This document shows, piece after piece, positions 25,547 through 34,680 of a DNA stretch of 57,352 nucleotides. The notes beneath the pieces were generated by a model that saw nothing but the letters and a program-made list of their open reading frames with translations, did not search any database and had not been told where the DNA came from. Position 1 is the first letter of the stretch, and each line of letters opens with the position of its first letter. Position numbers and translations under genes: made by a program. Location of the stretch: contig CALKPY010000011.1 in NCBI GenBank assembly GCA_937991435.1, forward strand, positions 1 through 57,352, written 5' to 3'. Origin of the DNA: an uncultured Acidimicrobiales bacterium. GTDB taxonomy: Bacteria; Actinomycetota; Acidimicrobiia; Acidimicrobiales; UBA10347.

Positions 25547-26116
25547 TCAAGTGTCGGCGAGACCGGCGGCGACGGCTTCGGCGGTGAATGAGCGGAACCG
25601 GCCTACGTCGAAACTCACTACAAGGTTGGCCTCGGTTTCGATGATGACCCGATGTGGCGAGTCAAGGAACGTCTGGAAGTTGCGTGCATCGTCATCGTCA
25701 GGTCGGGCGGTTGTACCTGACAGGGCACCGTAGAACCACTGCTTCAGCTCGTTGAAGCCAGGGTCAGCATTGGAGTGAACAATCGAGTCGCCTTTCCACG
25801 TCGCGCAATAGGTTCCGTTGTTGACGATTACCGCCGACTGCGGGCGTTTTCGCAGCGCCGGCACTCGGGCTCGACGCTCGGCACATGTCGTGAAGAAACG
25901 GTTTTCGTGCCAGATATAGGCAACTACGACACCCACGGGGTAGCCCTGCGAGTTGGTCCAGTTGAACACACATTCGCCACCCGGTGAGACAAACCCTTCG
26001 AGTTCCGCTGGGGTCAACTGCATACCGGTGAGGTCTTCGTAGTCTCGGATTGGCTCGCTGGCGCCAGACACGTTGTTCTCGTCTCTCTCGTCGTTTGGGT
26101 TGCGTAGTGATCTCAT
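25547..26116 (-). CDS. Pyridoxamine 5'-phosphate oxidase-related flavin/F420 split-barrel protein
   Basis: The 189-residue protein has the split-barrel pattern of PNPOx-like proteins: GYPVGVVVAYIWHENRFFTTCAERRARVPALRKRPQSAVIV. It resembles actinobacterial enzymes that bind FMN or F420, not the vitamin B6 oxidase itself. ATG 26116 is chosen; an in-frame start at 26245 would overlap the divergent ilvA-like gene. It lies 19 bp upstream of the SRPBCC gene and is probably in the same operon as menE. The substrate is unknown. Confidence 0.75.
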   Translation of the reverse strand: MRSLRNPNDERDENNVSGASEPIRDYEDLTGMQLTPAELEGFVSPGGECVFNWTNSQGYPVGVVVAYIWHENRFFTTCAERRARVPALRKRPQSAVIVNNGTYCATWKGDSIVHSNADPGFNELKQWFYGALSGTTARPDDDDARNFQTFLDSPHRVIIETEANLVVSFDVGRFRSFTAEAVAAGLADT

Positions 26117-26198
26117 TGTGGCAGCACATCGACCGGCGACGGTTCTTCGATCGGTGATGGTCGATGCGGTGCATGCATAGGCCCGTAACCTCACAGCC

Positions 26199-27425
26199 AT
26201 GCATGAGTTCGGTGACGCAGCGCTTGCCGAAGTGTCGGGAGTCATGGTTCACGATGCGGCTCGCCGCATAGCCGGAGCCGTCGAGAACACGCCGTTCACC
26301 CATTCGCGGACGCTGTCGGAAATCGCTGGCGCTGAAGTCTGGCTCAAGTTCGAAAATCTGCAATACACCGGTTCGTTCAAAGAACGGGGTGCGCTGAATC
26401 GGCTTCTCGATGTGGCTCCTGGCAGGGGAGTCATTGCGATGTCGGCCGGGAACCATGCCCAAGGCGTTGCCTATCACGGTACGAGGCTCGATTTGGACAC
26501 GACGATCGTGATGCCCGAGACGACACCATTTGTCAAGGTGGCCCGCACCACAGACCTGGGCGCGAACGTGGAGCTTGCCGGTTCCGACGTGATGGAGTCG
26601 GCTGTCCAAGCGCGCCGCTTGGCTATCGAACGTGACCTTGTTTTTGTGCATCCGTTTGATGACCCGGCCGTGATCGCTGGTCAAGGCACGGTCGCCCTAG
26701 AAATGCTGCACGCCCAGCCTGATCTGGACATCATCGTGGTGGCCGTAGGCGGCGGGGGACTGGCATCGGGGTGTGCTGTTGCTGCAGCTGCCGAATCGGC
26801 AACCACCCGGATTATCGGAGTGCAGAGCGAGCGGTATCCCGCCATGGCTGACTTGCTCGCAGGGCGCCCGTCGACTGCTCGAGTCGGATCTACGGTGGCC
26901 GACGGCATAGCGGTTACTGAGCCCGGCGATATTGCGGCAACGCTTTTGAAGCAACTCGGTGTTGAGGTTGTTGTGGTGCCGGAGTCGGCGATCGAGGCGT
27001 CGATTTCGTTACTTCTTGAGATTGAGAAAACCGTGGTCGAGGGTGCGGGCGCAGCGGCATTGGCCGCGTGCCTCACCTATCCAGATGTGTTTGGCGGTTC
27101 CAAGGTTGGTGTGGTCTTGTGTGGTGGCAATATCGACCCGCGTACCTTGTCTTCGGTGACGCTTCGAGGTCTCGCAAATCAGGGTCGACTGCATCGCATT
27201 CTCGTTGAGCTCGATGACGTTCCCGGACGATTGGCGTTGGTGTCGAAGCTGATTGCCGATGCCCGAGCCAATGTCGTGCAGGTTGGCCATGACGGATTGG
27301 GGTCAACGGGCGCTCGCAGCACGATCCTGGAGTTGCGGATCGACACGCTCGATCAGGCGCACGCCGAGCAGGTCCTGCGCGTACTCACAGATGCCGGTCT
27401 GGCCGCCCAGCTGCTGCCGTGGTGA
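26199..27425 (+). CDS. ilvA: Threonine ammonia-lyase with C-terminal ACT domain
   Basis: The 408-residue fold-type II PLP enzyme has the lysine in TGSFKERGA (K61), AMSAGNHAQGVAYH, and the phosphate-binding loop VGGGGLASG. Residues 330-408 form a single ACT domain (RLHRILVELDDVPGRLALV). It deaminates threonine to 2-oxobutyrate, the first step of isoleucine synthesis, or acts catabolically. The length and single ACT domain match the shorter TdcB/IlvA-like actinobacterial form. The stop overlaps the start of menF. Confidence 0.88.
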   Translation: MHEFGDAALAEVSGVMVHDAARRIAGAVENTPFTHSRTLSEIAGAEVWLKFENLQYTGSFKERGALNRLLDVAPGRGVIAMSAGNHAQGVAYHGTRLDLDTTIVMPETTPFVKVARTTDLGANVELAGSDVMESAVQARRLAIERDLVFVHPFDDPAVIAGQGTVALEMLHAQPDLDIIVVAVGGGGLASGCAVAAAAESATTRIIGVQSERYPAMADLLAGRPSTARVGSTVADGIAVTEPGDIAATLLKQLGVEVVVVPESAIEASISLLLEIEKTVVEGAGAAALAACLTYPDVFGGSKVGVVLCGGNIDPRTLSSVTLRGLANQGRLHRILVELDDVPGRLALVSKLIADARANVVQVGHDGLGSTGARSTILELRIDTLDQAHAEQVLRVLTDAGLAAQLLPW

Positions 27426-28669
27426 ACTCTCAGCCGACAGTACTTGTCGACGCAATTGAGCCGGGTTCGATCGATGTGTTTGCGCTAGGAGCTGCCGCTG
27501 GCCTCGTCTGGAAGCGTCATCGGCGCACGATCGCGGGCCTGGGCGAGTACTGCCGTTTGCCAATTGATCGACCGGCCGGCTTTGCGAGCGCGCAACGACG
27601 CCTGGCGGCTATTGCCGGACACGAAGCGGTCGAAAAGGGTGGCGATGCGGGCCGACTCGTCGCGTTTGGTGCGCTTCCGTTCGATCGCCAAGCCGCTGGC
27701 GAACTGATCGTGCCCGAGGTTGCGGTCGTTGATGATCACGGCGAAGTGTCGGTAATCGCTGTCGGGTGTTCGATTGACGACGCCCATCGTGCGATTGCCC
27801 TGACCTCGGATGCCGTGACCTCGGTCGGTGTCGGTGCACCGAGCTCGAGCCGTTCGCAGCAGGTTGAGTCGGTGATCGACCCCCAAATCTGGCGAGATGA
27901 AGTGGTGGCGGTCGCCCGCAATCGCATCGTTGACGGAGCGGTCGCCAAAGTGGTCGTGGCCCGAGAGCTCAGGGTCGAAGCCGACCGGCCCATCGATGTG
28001 CATGGCGTGCTCGATCGGTTACATGAAACTTTTCCAACTGCATGCGTGTTCGGCGTTGATGGCTTCATTGGTGCCAGTCCCGAACTGCTCGTGGCCCGCT
28101 TTGGCGACGAGGTGCACGCTCATCCGTTGGCAGGAACGATGCCGAGATCAACGGTCCCGGCTGACGACGAACGGTTGGCTGTTTCTCTACTCAACTCGAC
28201 CAAGAATCGGGGCGAGCATCAAATCACGATCGCTTGGTTGTTGCAGAAGCTTTTGCCGTTCTGCTCCTTTGTCGACGCCGAGCCGGAGCCTTCGGTTATG
28301 TCGCTTGCGAATGTGCACCATCTTGGCACCCTGGTGCGGGGCCAACTGTCTCGCCCGCCAGCTTCGATCCTCGAATTGGTCGCAGCGCTACACCCGACGC
28401 CGGCAGTCGGCGGCAACCCCCAAGCCGAAGCCCTTGATCAGATCGCAGCACTCGAGCCGGGCGATCGGGGGCGTTACGCCGGACCGGTCGGCTGGCTTGA
28501 TGCTCGCGGAAACGGCGAGTTCGCCGTTGCGATTCGCTCCGGAGAGATTGATGGCGCCACGGCTCGGGTATGGGCAGGGGTAGGAGTCGTGGCTGACAGC
28601 GACCCGGCCGCGGAGCTAGCTGAGACCGATGCCAAGTTTCAAGCGATGCTCGGCGCGTTGTCGAGCTAG
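27422..28669 (+). CDS. menF: Isochorismate synthase
   Basis: The 415-residue protein has the chorismate-utilising-enzyme fold. Key C-terminal segments are FGASPE-like FIGASPELLV, HPLAGTMPR, HHLGTLVRGQL, HPTPAVGGNP and GRYAGPVGW. It isomerises chorismate to isochorismate, the entry step of menaquinone synthesis. Two consecutive GTG codons (27419, 27422) can start it, both overlapping the ilvA stop. The neighbours menE, menD, menH and menC favour a menaquinone role over siderophore synthesis. Its stop overlaps, tail to tail, the stop of the lipoprotein gene. Confidence 0.9.
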   Translation: MNSQPTVLVDAIEPGSIDVFALGAAAGLVWKRHRRTIAGLGEYCRLPIDRPAGFASAQRRLAAIAGHEAVEKGGDAGRLVAFGALPFDRQAAGELIVPEVAVVDDHGEVSVIAVGCSIDDAHRAIALTSDAVTSVGVGAPSSSRSQQVESVIDPQIWRDEVVAVARNRIVDGAVAKVVVARELRVEADRPIDVHGVLDRLHETFPTACVFGVDGFIGASPELLVARFGDEVHAHPLAGTMPRSTVPADDERLAVSLLNSTKNRGEHQITIAWLLQKLLPFCSFVDAEPEPSVMSLANVHHLGTLVRGQLSRPPASILELVAALHPTPAVGGNPQAEALDQIAALEPGDRGRYAGPVGWLDARGNGEFAVAIRSGEIDGATARVWAGVGVVADSDPAAELAETDAKFQAMLGALSS

Positions 28670-29070
28670 TCGACAATCAATCTGTCGTCTTCGAGAAGTC
28701 CGGGAATCGTTACCCATTCGGTGCTCCATGTCACGTCGTTCTCAGTCGTGATCGGGGCATCGTCTGGGTTGTCGAATGAACTGCGGGCGGCATCGATGAT
28801 GTCGTCGGCGCTTCCGACAATTCGCACGAGCGCGTCGCCACATTGCGGCGGGAATGACTCGGCGAGCGACGAGCATAAGTTCGCTCCCGAGGAATCAATG
28901 TGCAAAAAGCCGCCAAAGGTCAAAAAGATTGGGCCCTCTTCGTTTGAACCTTCGACTGTCAGGTTCTGGCCCGGCTCGGGCTGGGCCTGGGTGACATCGG
29001 CCTCGCTGCTACAGGCGACCAACGCCATGACGCATACGAGGGCAATGATCGCGGGAACCGGCTTCGACAT
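28666..29070 (-). CDS. Small lipoprotein of unknown function
   Basis: The 134-residue protein has a signal peptide with lipobox LVAC (Cys20) and then an exported domain with no recognised family. Two cysteines (LCSSL and PQCGDAL) could form a disulfide. It reads inward between menF and menD but on the minus strand, and its stop codon shares CTAG with the menF stop. No function is assigned. Confidence 0.7.
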   Translation of the reverse strand: MSKPVPAIIALVCVMALVACSSEADVTQAQPEPGQNLTVEGSNEEGPIFLTFGGFLHIDSSGANLCSSLAESFPPQCGDALVRIVGSADDIIDAARSSFDNPDDAPITTENDVTWSTEWVTIPGLLEDDRLIVD

Positions 29071-29138
29071 GGGCGCAGAGTAGGCGGTAAACCCTGGTCG
29101 CGTCTGTGCGCAAGTTGTTTCATCGAGTTACCGCTGGT

Positions 29139-30836
29139 TTATGGAGCTAGGGCGCGGCGCATGGCGTCGGCCACCACAGCGTGCAGTTCGCCAAGTACTG
29201 CCAGGTTGGTGTCTCGTCGAGAATGACAGATCAACACGTGTATGCCGGCTTGCCGTGCGTTGTGATGAACTGCGTCAGCATCGAAGCTGGCGATCGTCAG
29301 CCCATGCGCCCGACACAATTGGGTGAGATCGGTCGCATGGGGCGTGCCGAAAAGATGCTCATATTGCTCGTGTTCCAGCAGCTCGTGTTGGGGAAGAAAC
29401 GAAAATATTGCACCGCCGTCGTTGTCGATGACGACGATCGTGAGATCGAGTTCGCGCTGTGCTAGCCCGATCAGTGATGTTGAGTCATGCAAAAACGCAA
29501 GGTCTCCGACGAGGCACACCGTGGGTTGTCCGCCGGCAGCAATACCGATTGCGGTGGCGATGGTTCCATCGATTCCGTTTGCGCCGCGGTTGGACAGCAC
29601 TGTTATGTCGTCGACGGCGCCGCCAAACCATTCCAGATTCCTGACTGCCATCGACGACGCTGTGACCAAGGCACCTCCTGGGGGAACAGCGGCAAGGGTT
29701 TCGCGAGCGACGTCGACTTCGGAGGGGCTACTTCCTTTCGAGGTGCGTGCCGCAAGATGGGTCTTTATGGCCGCTGCCGCCCGATCATCAAGGTCGCGCC
29801 ATTGGTCGACCCAACCCGAGGTCGCCGGGACGCCTGAAGCGCCAATGACATCGGTGAGTGTCGGAAGCAGCCCGCATTCGTCGACCGTCACAATGTTGAC
29901 CTGCTCAGGGTCGATGAGCCGCCCGTGCGGCGCGGTGGCTACGCAACCGACCTCGATGTCTGTCAACCATTGACTCACCGTCTTGCTGGCGAGGATTTCG
30001 CCGATACGCAAGACGGCTTCTGGGCGAAGCGCAGTACGCGCGTAGTCGCTTCGCAGCAGCGAGTCGAAATGGTGCACTACATGGCGATCGTTGGTGCGCA
30101 CACCAGATCGATGGTCACCAATGACCGGCCACCCAAGCCGGCGAGCAAGATCAACAATGTGTTGCGGATTGAGGGTGGAGCGGCCGGCGATGATGACGCC
30201 TTGTCGACCGCTAAGTAGGTCGGCGACTCGTGCAACGTCGGTTGGCTCTGACGATTCAGGCGAGTCGGTGATTGGGCCCAGCGCCTTTGGTAAGTCACCA
30301 GCCGCGCCGGTGAGCGGGTCTCGAAAGCTCAGGTTGCAATGGACAGGGCCGGGTTGCGGCCCGGTCGCTGAGCGCCACGCTGCGCTTGCGATCGAGCGCC
30401 AGGTTGACGGATCGCTATCGTCTGGCGGCCCGGGTTCAATAAAGGCCCGAACCTTGTTGCCGAATAATTCAGTCTGGTCGATTGTCTGCGGCGCTCCCCG
30501 TGACCACAATTCGGGCGGCCGGTCGGCAGTGCACGCGATGAGCGGAACTGCTGAGGCATCAGCCTCGACGATCGCTCCAAAAAAGTGTGTGGCTGCGGTT
30601 CCGCTTGAGCAAACGACCACGGCGGGTGTTTCGGTCGCGAGTCCTCGGCCCAACGCAGCGAACGCCGCTGAGCGTTCATCGTGCAGCACCATGGTCGATA
30701 CGAGCGGGTGTCGCACAAGTTCGAGCGACAACGGTGTCGAGCGCGAACCCGGCGCGATAAACGCGTGGGTCAAGCCATAACGAACCCACTGATCGACGAG
30801 AGTGGCGCAGAACGTTGCATTGACCGTGACGGGCAT
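29139..30836 (-). CDS. menD: 2-Succinyl-5-enolpyruvyl-6-hydroxy-3-cyclohexene-1-carboxylate synthase
   Basis: The 565-residue ThDP enzyme has the MenD signatures APGSRSTPLSLEL, LHDERSAAFAALG (with the ThDP-activating glutamate), TADRPPEL, SNRGANGIDG and DNDGGAIFSFLPQ in the ThDP/Mg region. It joins isochorismate and 2-oxoglutarate to give SEPHCHC. ATG 30836 is used; GTG 30845 is an in-frame alternative. The divergent start of menH leaves a short shared promoter region. Confidence 0.93.
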   Translation of the reverse strand: MPVTVNATFCATLVDQWVRYGLTHAFIAPGSRSTPLSLELVRHPLVSTMVLHDERSAAFAALGRGLATETPAVVVCSSGTAATHFFGAIVEADASAVPLIACTADRPPELWSRGAPQTIDQTELFGNKVRAFIEPGPPDDSDPSTWRSIASAAWRSATGPQPGPVHCNLSFRDPLTGAAGDLPKALGPITDSPESSEPTDVARVADLLSGRQGVIIAGRSTLNPQHIVDLARRLGWPVIGDHRSGVRTNDRHVVHHFDSLLRSDYARTALRPEAVLRIGEILASKTVSQWLTDIEVGCVATAPHGRLIDPEQVNIVTVDECGLLPTLTDVIGASGVPATSGWVDQWRDLDDRAAAAIKTHLAARTSKGSSPSEVDVARETLAAVPPGGALVTASSMAVRNLEWFGGAVDDITVLSNRGANGIDGTIATAIGIAAGGQPTVCLVGDLAFLHDSTSLIGLAQRELDLTIVVIDNDGGAIFSFLPQHELLEHEQYEHLFGTPHATDLTQLCRAHGLTIASFDADAVHHNARQAGIHVLICHSRRDTNLAVLGELHAVVADAMRRALAP

Positions 30837-30863
30837 CTCGGGCACTTTTCGACTGTACGACCC

Positions 30864-31748
30864 ATGCGCACCGGAACTGACACCAGTGTGTGCTCGAATG
30901 GGACGGTGTCAGGTGATCTGCAGCCAGCGAGGTCGGTGCTCAACGTGGTCGACATGTCGGGGCCGCGCGAGCCCCATCACCGAGATCCGACCGACGCCGG
31001 GCTTCTTTTGGCCCACGGTTTCACTCAGAATGCGAACTGTTGGGGTGCGTTCCCCGGTCTGCTGGCGGGTTATAGAACGATCAAGGCTGTTGACGCTCCG
31101 GGCCACGGCCCCAGCGGCTTTGACGATGCGGACCTGTGGCAGGCGGCAATGCTCACGTCGGCTGTCGAAGCCGATGTATGGCTCGGCTACTCGATGGGTG
31201 CCCGGGTGCTCTTGCACGCTGCTTTGGCTGCATCTGATCGATCGCCGGTCGGGACCCCACGGCACGAGGGAGCGATTGCGCCCAAAGGACTGGTATTGAT
31301 CGGTGGCACGGCCGGTATCGAAGACGAGGCCGAACGGCTCAAACGCTTCAAAGCCGACGCTGTTCTGGCGGACCGTTGCCGTTCTATCGGCACCGAAGCC
31401 TTTGTCGATCGATGGCTCGCTTCGCCGCTATTTGACCGATTGACCGCGGCACAAGCCTGTAGGCAGAGCCGTCTTGTTAATCGCGCCGAGGGACTTGCTC
31501 GATCGCTCGAGTGCTGCGGGGTCGGAAGCCAGCTTCCGCTGTGGTCTCGCCTCGGCGAACTGTCGATGCCCGTGCTCGTTATTGCTGGTACCGCCGACAC
31601 GAAGTTCACAACGATCGGGCTTCGCCTTGTCGAAGCGGTTGGTTCAAACGCGTTGTTCGCTCCGGTCGACGGTGGCCACGCGACTCATCTGGAGAATCCG
31701 GCAGGCGTCGCGGATGTGGTCAACCGGTTTCTCGTCGAGGTCGCCTGA
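30864..31748 (+). CDS. menH: Alpha/beta hydrolase, probable SHCHC synthase
   Basis: The 294-residue alpha/beta-hydrolase has HGFTQNANCW (oxyanion region), the nucleophile elbow GYSMGAR, and the catalytic histidine in GGHATHLENP. In MenH the enzyme removes pyruvate from SEPHCHC to form SHCHC. The position between menD and menC supports this over other hydrolases. The start is uncertain: ATG 30864 lies only 27 bp from the menD start, whereas in-frame ATG 30954 would leave room for a divergent promoter. A weak GC-rich stem (31777-31792) lies between this gene and menC. Confidence 0.82.
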   Translation: MRTGTDTSVCSNGTVSGDLQPARSVLNVVDMSGPREPHHRDPTDAGLLLAHGFTQNANCWGAFPGLLAGYRTIKAVDAPGHGPSGFDDADLWQAAMLTSAVEADVWLGYSMGARVLLHAALAASDRSPVGTPRHEGAIAPKGLVLIGGTAGIEDEAERLKRFKADAVLADRCRSIGTEAFVDRWLASPLFDRLTAAQACRQSRLVNRAEGLARSLECCGVGSQLPLWSRLGELSMPVLVIAGTADTKFTTIGLRLVEAVGSNALFAPVDGGHATHLENPAGVADVVNRFLVEVA

Positions 31749-31791
31749 AAGAAGTGGCGGCTGTGAATTTGTGCTGAGCCCCCGGCGGGGT

Positions 31792-32901
31792 TTAGCGCTG
31801 CGGTTCGGGCACGTCAGGCGAACTCGAGATGGGCACCGTCTTGACTGACTGGGTGCATTGTTGAAGCACCTCAGGGTCAGGTGCGCCACCGACGCCCACC
31901 AAGTCAGGTGCCTGGATATGCGAACCATCAATGGCGATGTCGTTGAACGGGTCGGCCTGCAGCCAGCGTGCGGCTGGCGACAGGTCACCGCCACGTGTGA
32001 AACCCGGCAACGGAGCCAATGCTGCCAATGCGTGGCGACCAAGACCGCTCTCGAGCATGCCGCCGACACACGCGTCAAGGCCGAGTTCGACGACCGCGTC
32101 AAGAACCGTCATTGCGGCTGCGATGCCCCCCAGACAAGGAGGCTTGATCGCGATTGCAGTCGCTGCGCCCATTTGCGAGAGCACCTGAACGTCGGCAAGT
32201 GACCGGGCGGACTCGTCTGCAACAACCGACATGTCCGTGCTAGAGACTAATCGGCGAGCGAGGTCAATCTCGCTTGGAGCGAACGGTTGCTCGACGGCCG
32301 TAACGTCGAGTTGCTGAAGCTTGTTTAGCGCAGCCATGTCGTTGGCGCCGAGCGAACCATTGGCATCGATCTGAAGCTCGAGGTGCGGGAAGTCGACGCG
32401 CACAGCCTGAATTGGAGCTACCAGATGTTGTGGAGTGACCTTGTACTTGACGCGTGTGTAACCGAGGTCTGCAAGACCCGCAGTCTGTGCCAGCAAAGAT
32501 TCGATCGTGTCTACGCCAACCACAGCGCCCGCCGGGGCAGCCTTGCCGGCTGTTCCTAGGTGCTCGGCGAGCGACCGACCGTCTCGGCGCAGCTGGGCAT
32601 CGAGCATCGCCATTTCAAGGCCTGCGAACGCGAGCGGGTGCGTTGCAACCGACACGGCGACACCACTTGTCAGAATGTTAAAAGCCCCAAGCGCAGATTC
32701 AGATGTGTATCCCACGTCGTTGAGCGCACTGCATTCTCCCCAACCAGCAGCGCTCGTTGTATCGCCGTCAACATGAAGCTCGATCACGGTCAGGTCACGG
32801 AACGGTTGTGCCGCCAAGTCGTGGGCGGCGGCGAGCGTCTGTCGTCGCGGGAGCCTAAGGAGTCTTACGGTCAAATGGGTGGGGTTCAACTCGAAGTTCA
32901 C
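31792..32901 (-). CDS. menC: o-Succinylbenzoate synthase
   Basis: The 369-residue enolase-superfamily enzyme has the K-x-K motif (VKYKVTP) as general base, metal ligands in QIDANGSL, VEQPFAP and VADESARS, and the second lysine in AIKPPCLGG. It dehydrates SHCHC to o-succinylbenzoate. GTG 32901 is the best start and lies inside the end of the anti-sigma gene (47-bp overlap), so translation is probably coupled. A C-terminal tail of about 40 residues (after VGVGGAPD) extends past the barrel. Confidence 0.88.
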   Translation of the reverse strand: MNFELNPTHLTVRLLRLPRRQTLAAAHDLAAQPFRDLTVIELHVDGDTTSAAGWGECSALNDVGYTSESALGAFNILTSGVAVSVATHPLAFAGLEMAMLDAQLRRDGRSLAEHLGTAGKAAPAGAVVGVDTIESLLAQTAGLADLGYTRVKYKVTPQHLVAPIQAVRVDFPHLELQIDANGSLGANDMAALNKLQQLDVTAVEQPFAPSEIDLARRLVSSTDMSVVADESARSLADVQVLSQMGAATAIAIKPPCLGGIAAAMTVLDAVVELGLDACVGGMLESGLGRHALAALAPLPGFTRGGDLSPAARWLQADPFNDIAIDGSHIQAPDLVGVGGAPDPEVLQQCTQSVKTVPISSSPDVPEPQR

Positions 32902-33526
32902 GCGTCTGCAGTTTGGCTTGTAGGTTGGGAAGGCGCACCTTGGTTGTCCATTGACGAAGCCGGGTTGGGCCACCGGAGATGACCCACAAGCAGATGAGTC
33001 CGCCGACCTCCAGCAGGTGCGGGGCTTCTGCCAGGAACCCGACTTGGCCCCGAGCGAGGTCAGACACCGCAACTATGGCCATCAGGCTGCCGACGATGGC
33101 CGCGACCGGAATGAGCCCACGCGCACGCTCAGGTCGGAACCACACGGCAATGAGACCAATACCCAAGGCGGTGCCGAAGATGGCGTCGTGGCGCGCAAGG
33201 TGGGTGTCGACCGTGTCGGCTCCTGCGAAGAGAATGCGGGCGTTGAGCACAATCAAGGTTCCACCGACCACGAACAAGGCCCAACGCAACGCTTCGAGCC
33301 GTTTGAGTATCGGGGAGTGAGCGGGCGTGGGCACGTGTCGAGACGTTGCCATTTTGGTGTCAACTGAGCTGATGGTCGTGAAACGACGCAGCCGATAGAT
33401 CCCATCGAGGTGGTCTGAACACGATCGACAGTGTGCGAGGTGATCGTCTAGTTGCGCGTCGAGCTGCGGTTCGAGCTCATCATCGATTCGAGCCGAGATT
33501 CGTTCTCGCCAATGGTCACATGTCAC
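32855..33526 (-). CDS. Zinc-finger anti-sigma factor with four membrane segments
   Basis: The 223-residue protein begins with a zf-HC2 domain: MTCDHWRERISARIDDEL and HLAHCRSCSDHL (H-x3-C-x2-C). Such ZAS domains bind and inhibit ECF sigma factors. Residues 84-188 hold four predicted membrane helices. It is divergent from an ECF sigma gene 57 bp away, a typical sigma/anti-sigma arrangement although the two are head-to-head and not in one operon. GTG 33526 is the start. The signal sensed is unknown. Confidence 0.83.
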   Translation of the reverse strand: MTCDHWRERISARIDDELEPQLDAQLDDHLAHCRSCSDHLDGIYRLRRFTTISSVDTKMATSRHVPTPAHSPILKRLEALRWALFVVGGTLIVLNARILFAGADTVDTHLARHDAIFGTALGIGLIAVWFRPERARGLIPVAAIVGSLMAIVAVSDLARGQVGFLAEAPHLLEVGGLICLWVISGGPTRLRQWTTKVRLPNLQAKLQTRELRVEPHPFDRKTP

Positions 33527-33583
33527 TAGATTGACAGGTCGTTGTGACCAGTGTTTTGGTTCCCGACGAGTCAGAATGCGTGT

Positions 33584-34135
33584 GTGGACCGGCTCGACGA
33601 ACTGGCGCTAGCGGCCAGAGACGGCAATCGAATTGCGCTCGACCGCTTCACCCGAGCCACTCTGGCCGATGTCAGCCGAATGTGCTGGTACCTGGGAGAC
33701 CCTGACACCGCCGAAGAGCTGGTGCAAGAATCGTATGCGTCGATGATGAGATCGCTTCCGAAGTTCCGGGGGGACCACACCGGATCTGCTCGAGCGTGGC
33801 TGTTTCGGATCGTGCGCAACACGTGCGCGGATGCCACCCGTAGACGGCAACGCCAGCGCGCCTATCGGTCCTTCAGTGGGGTGCCAGACGTGGCGGGGAG
33901 CCCCGATGAGGGTTGGGCCGAAGTCGTGTCGTTGCTCTCGGTCCTATCCGATGACAGACGACAGGCCTTTGTGCTGACTCAGCTACTCAACCTTCCCTAC
34001 GATGAGACTGCACGGGTACTCGACGTGCCTATCGGCACCGTACGATCGCGAGTAGCGCGGGCACGCGAACAGTTGGTCGAAGCAGAGCGGCAAGGCGATT
34101 CGGGGAAATCAGACGATCGCGTGATGAGCGCCTAA
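33584..34135 (+). CDS. ECF-type RNA polymerase sigma factor
   Basis: The protein has about 183 residues. Region 2 is DTAEELVQESYASMMRSLPKFRG followed by ARAWLFRIVRNTCADATRRRQR (helices 2.2-2.4). Region 4 is DDRRQAFVLTQLLNLPYDETARVLDVPIGTVRSRVARAREQL with a helix-turn-helix. It is divergent from a membrane zinc-finger anti-sigma factor, its likely partner. The start is uncertain: GTG 33584 gives the usual compact N-terminus and GTG 33551 adds 11 residues. The target regulon is unknown; the neighbouring copper/cytochrome operon is a candidate. Confidence 0.87.
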   Translation: MDRLDELALAARDGNRIALDRFTRATLADVSRMCWYLGDPDTAEELVQESYASMMRSLPKFRGDHTGSARAWLFRIVRNTCADATRRRQRQRAYRSFSGVPDVAGSPDEGWAEVVSLLSVLSDDRRQAFVLTQLLNLPYDETARVLDVPIGTVRSRVARAREQLVEAERQGDSGKSDDRVMSA

Positions 34136-34149
34136 CGAACGACCTGTTG

Positions 34150-34680
34150 CTAGCGGCCGTAGCCGTGATGTGTTGCGAGCAGATCAAGCAGCTCGTCGCG
34201 GTCGACCTCGCCGCTGTGCACATAGATGACGCCGCCGAACTGGTCGACGAACACCGTGGCGGGCATACCGGTGACTTTGAGTGCCGCCTGTACCAGCGCG
34301 TCGGGGTCGAGCACCTGGGTAAAGCTAAGACCGAGTTCGTCGACTAGCTCCTGCGCATCGTTTGATCGGTCGCCCGTATTGACGCCGATGATCTCGATGT
34401 CAGCCTTGACGAGGTCGGCCACCTCATCGATCATCGGCAGCTCCGCACGACACGGAGCACACCATGTGGCCCACAGGTTGAGCACGCGTGGCAACTCCCC
34501 GTTGTCGAGACGCATCGAAGCGTTGTCGAGTGTTTCAAACGGCTCAGAAGGAAGGGCCTGGTCTGGCGCGACTGCACACGAGACGATCGTTATCCCAAGG
34601 ATTGCCCCTGTGATGGTGACAAGCCGCATGAGCCTCGAAGACTGCGAACGATTTGCACTGTCGCCGGCACGGTCAATCAT
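34150..34680 (-). CDS. TlpA/ResA-like thioredoxin-fold lipoprotein
   Basis: The 176-residue protein has an N-terminal membrane segment and lipobox ending at Cys35 (VSC), then a thioredoxin fold with WATWCAPC (Cys74, Cys77) and GMPATVFVD (cis-proline). Such proteins reduce disulfides outside the membrane, often for cytochrome c haem attachment or copper-centre assembly. It overlaps the preceding membrane-protein gene by 8 bp and ends the five-gene cytochrome/copper operon, which fits that role. Confidence 0.87.
   Translation of the reverse strand: MIDRAGDSANRSQSSRLMRLVTITGAILGITIVSCAVAPDQALPSEPFETLDNASMRLDNGELPRVLNLWATWCAPCRAELPMIDEVADLVKADIEIIGVNTGDRSNDAQELVDELGLSFTQVLDPDALVQAALKVTGMPATVFVDQFGGVIYVHSGEVDRDELLDLLATHHGYGR

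Noticed and set aside
31777-31792. GC-rich mini-stem between menH and menC as a terminator
   Set aside because: The stem has only four GC pairs plus weak closing pairs and almost no T-tract.
33531-33559. Sigma-70-like promoter (TTGACA at 33531) before the ECF sigma gene
   Set aside because: TTGACA is perfect, but no convincing -10 element follows at 16-18 bp.
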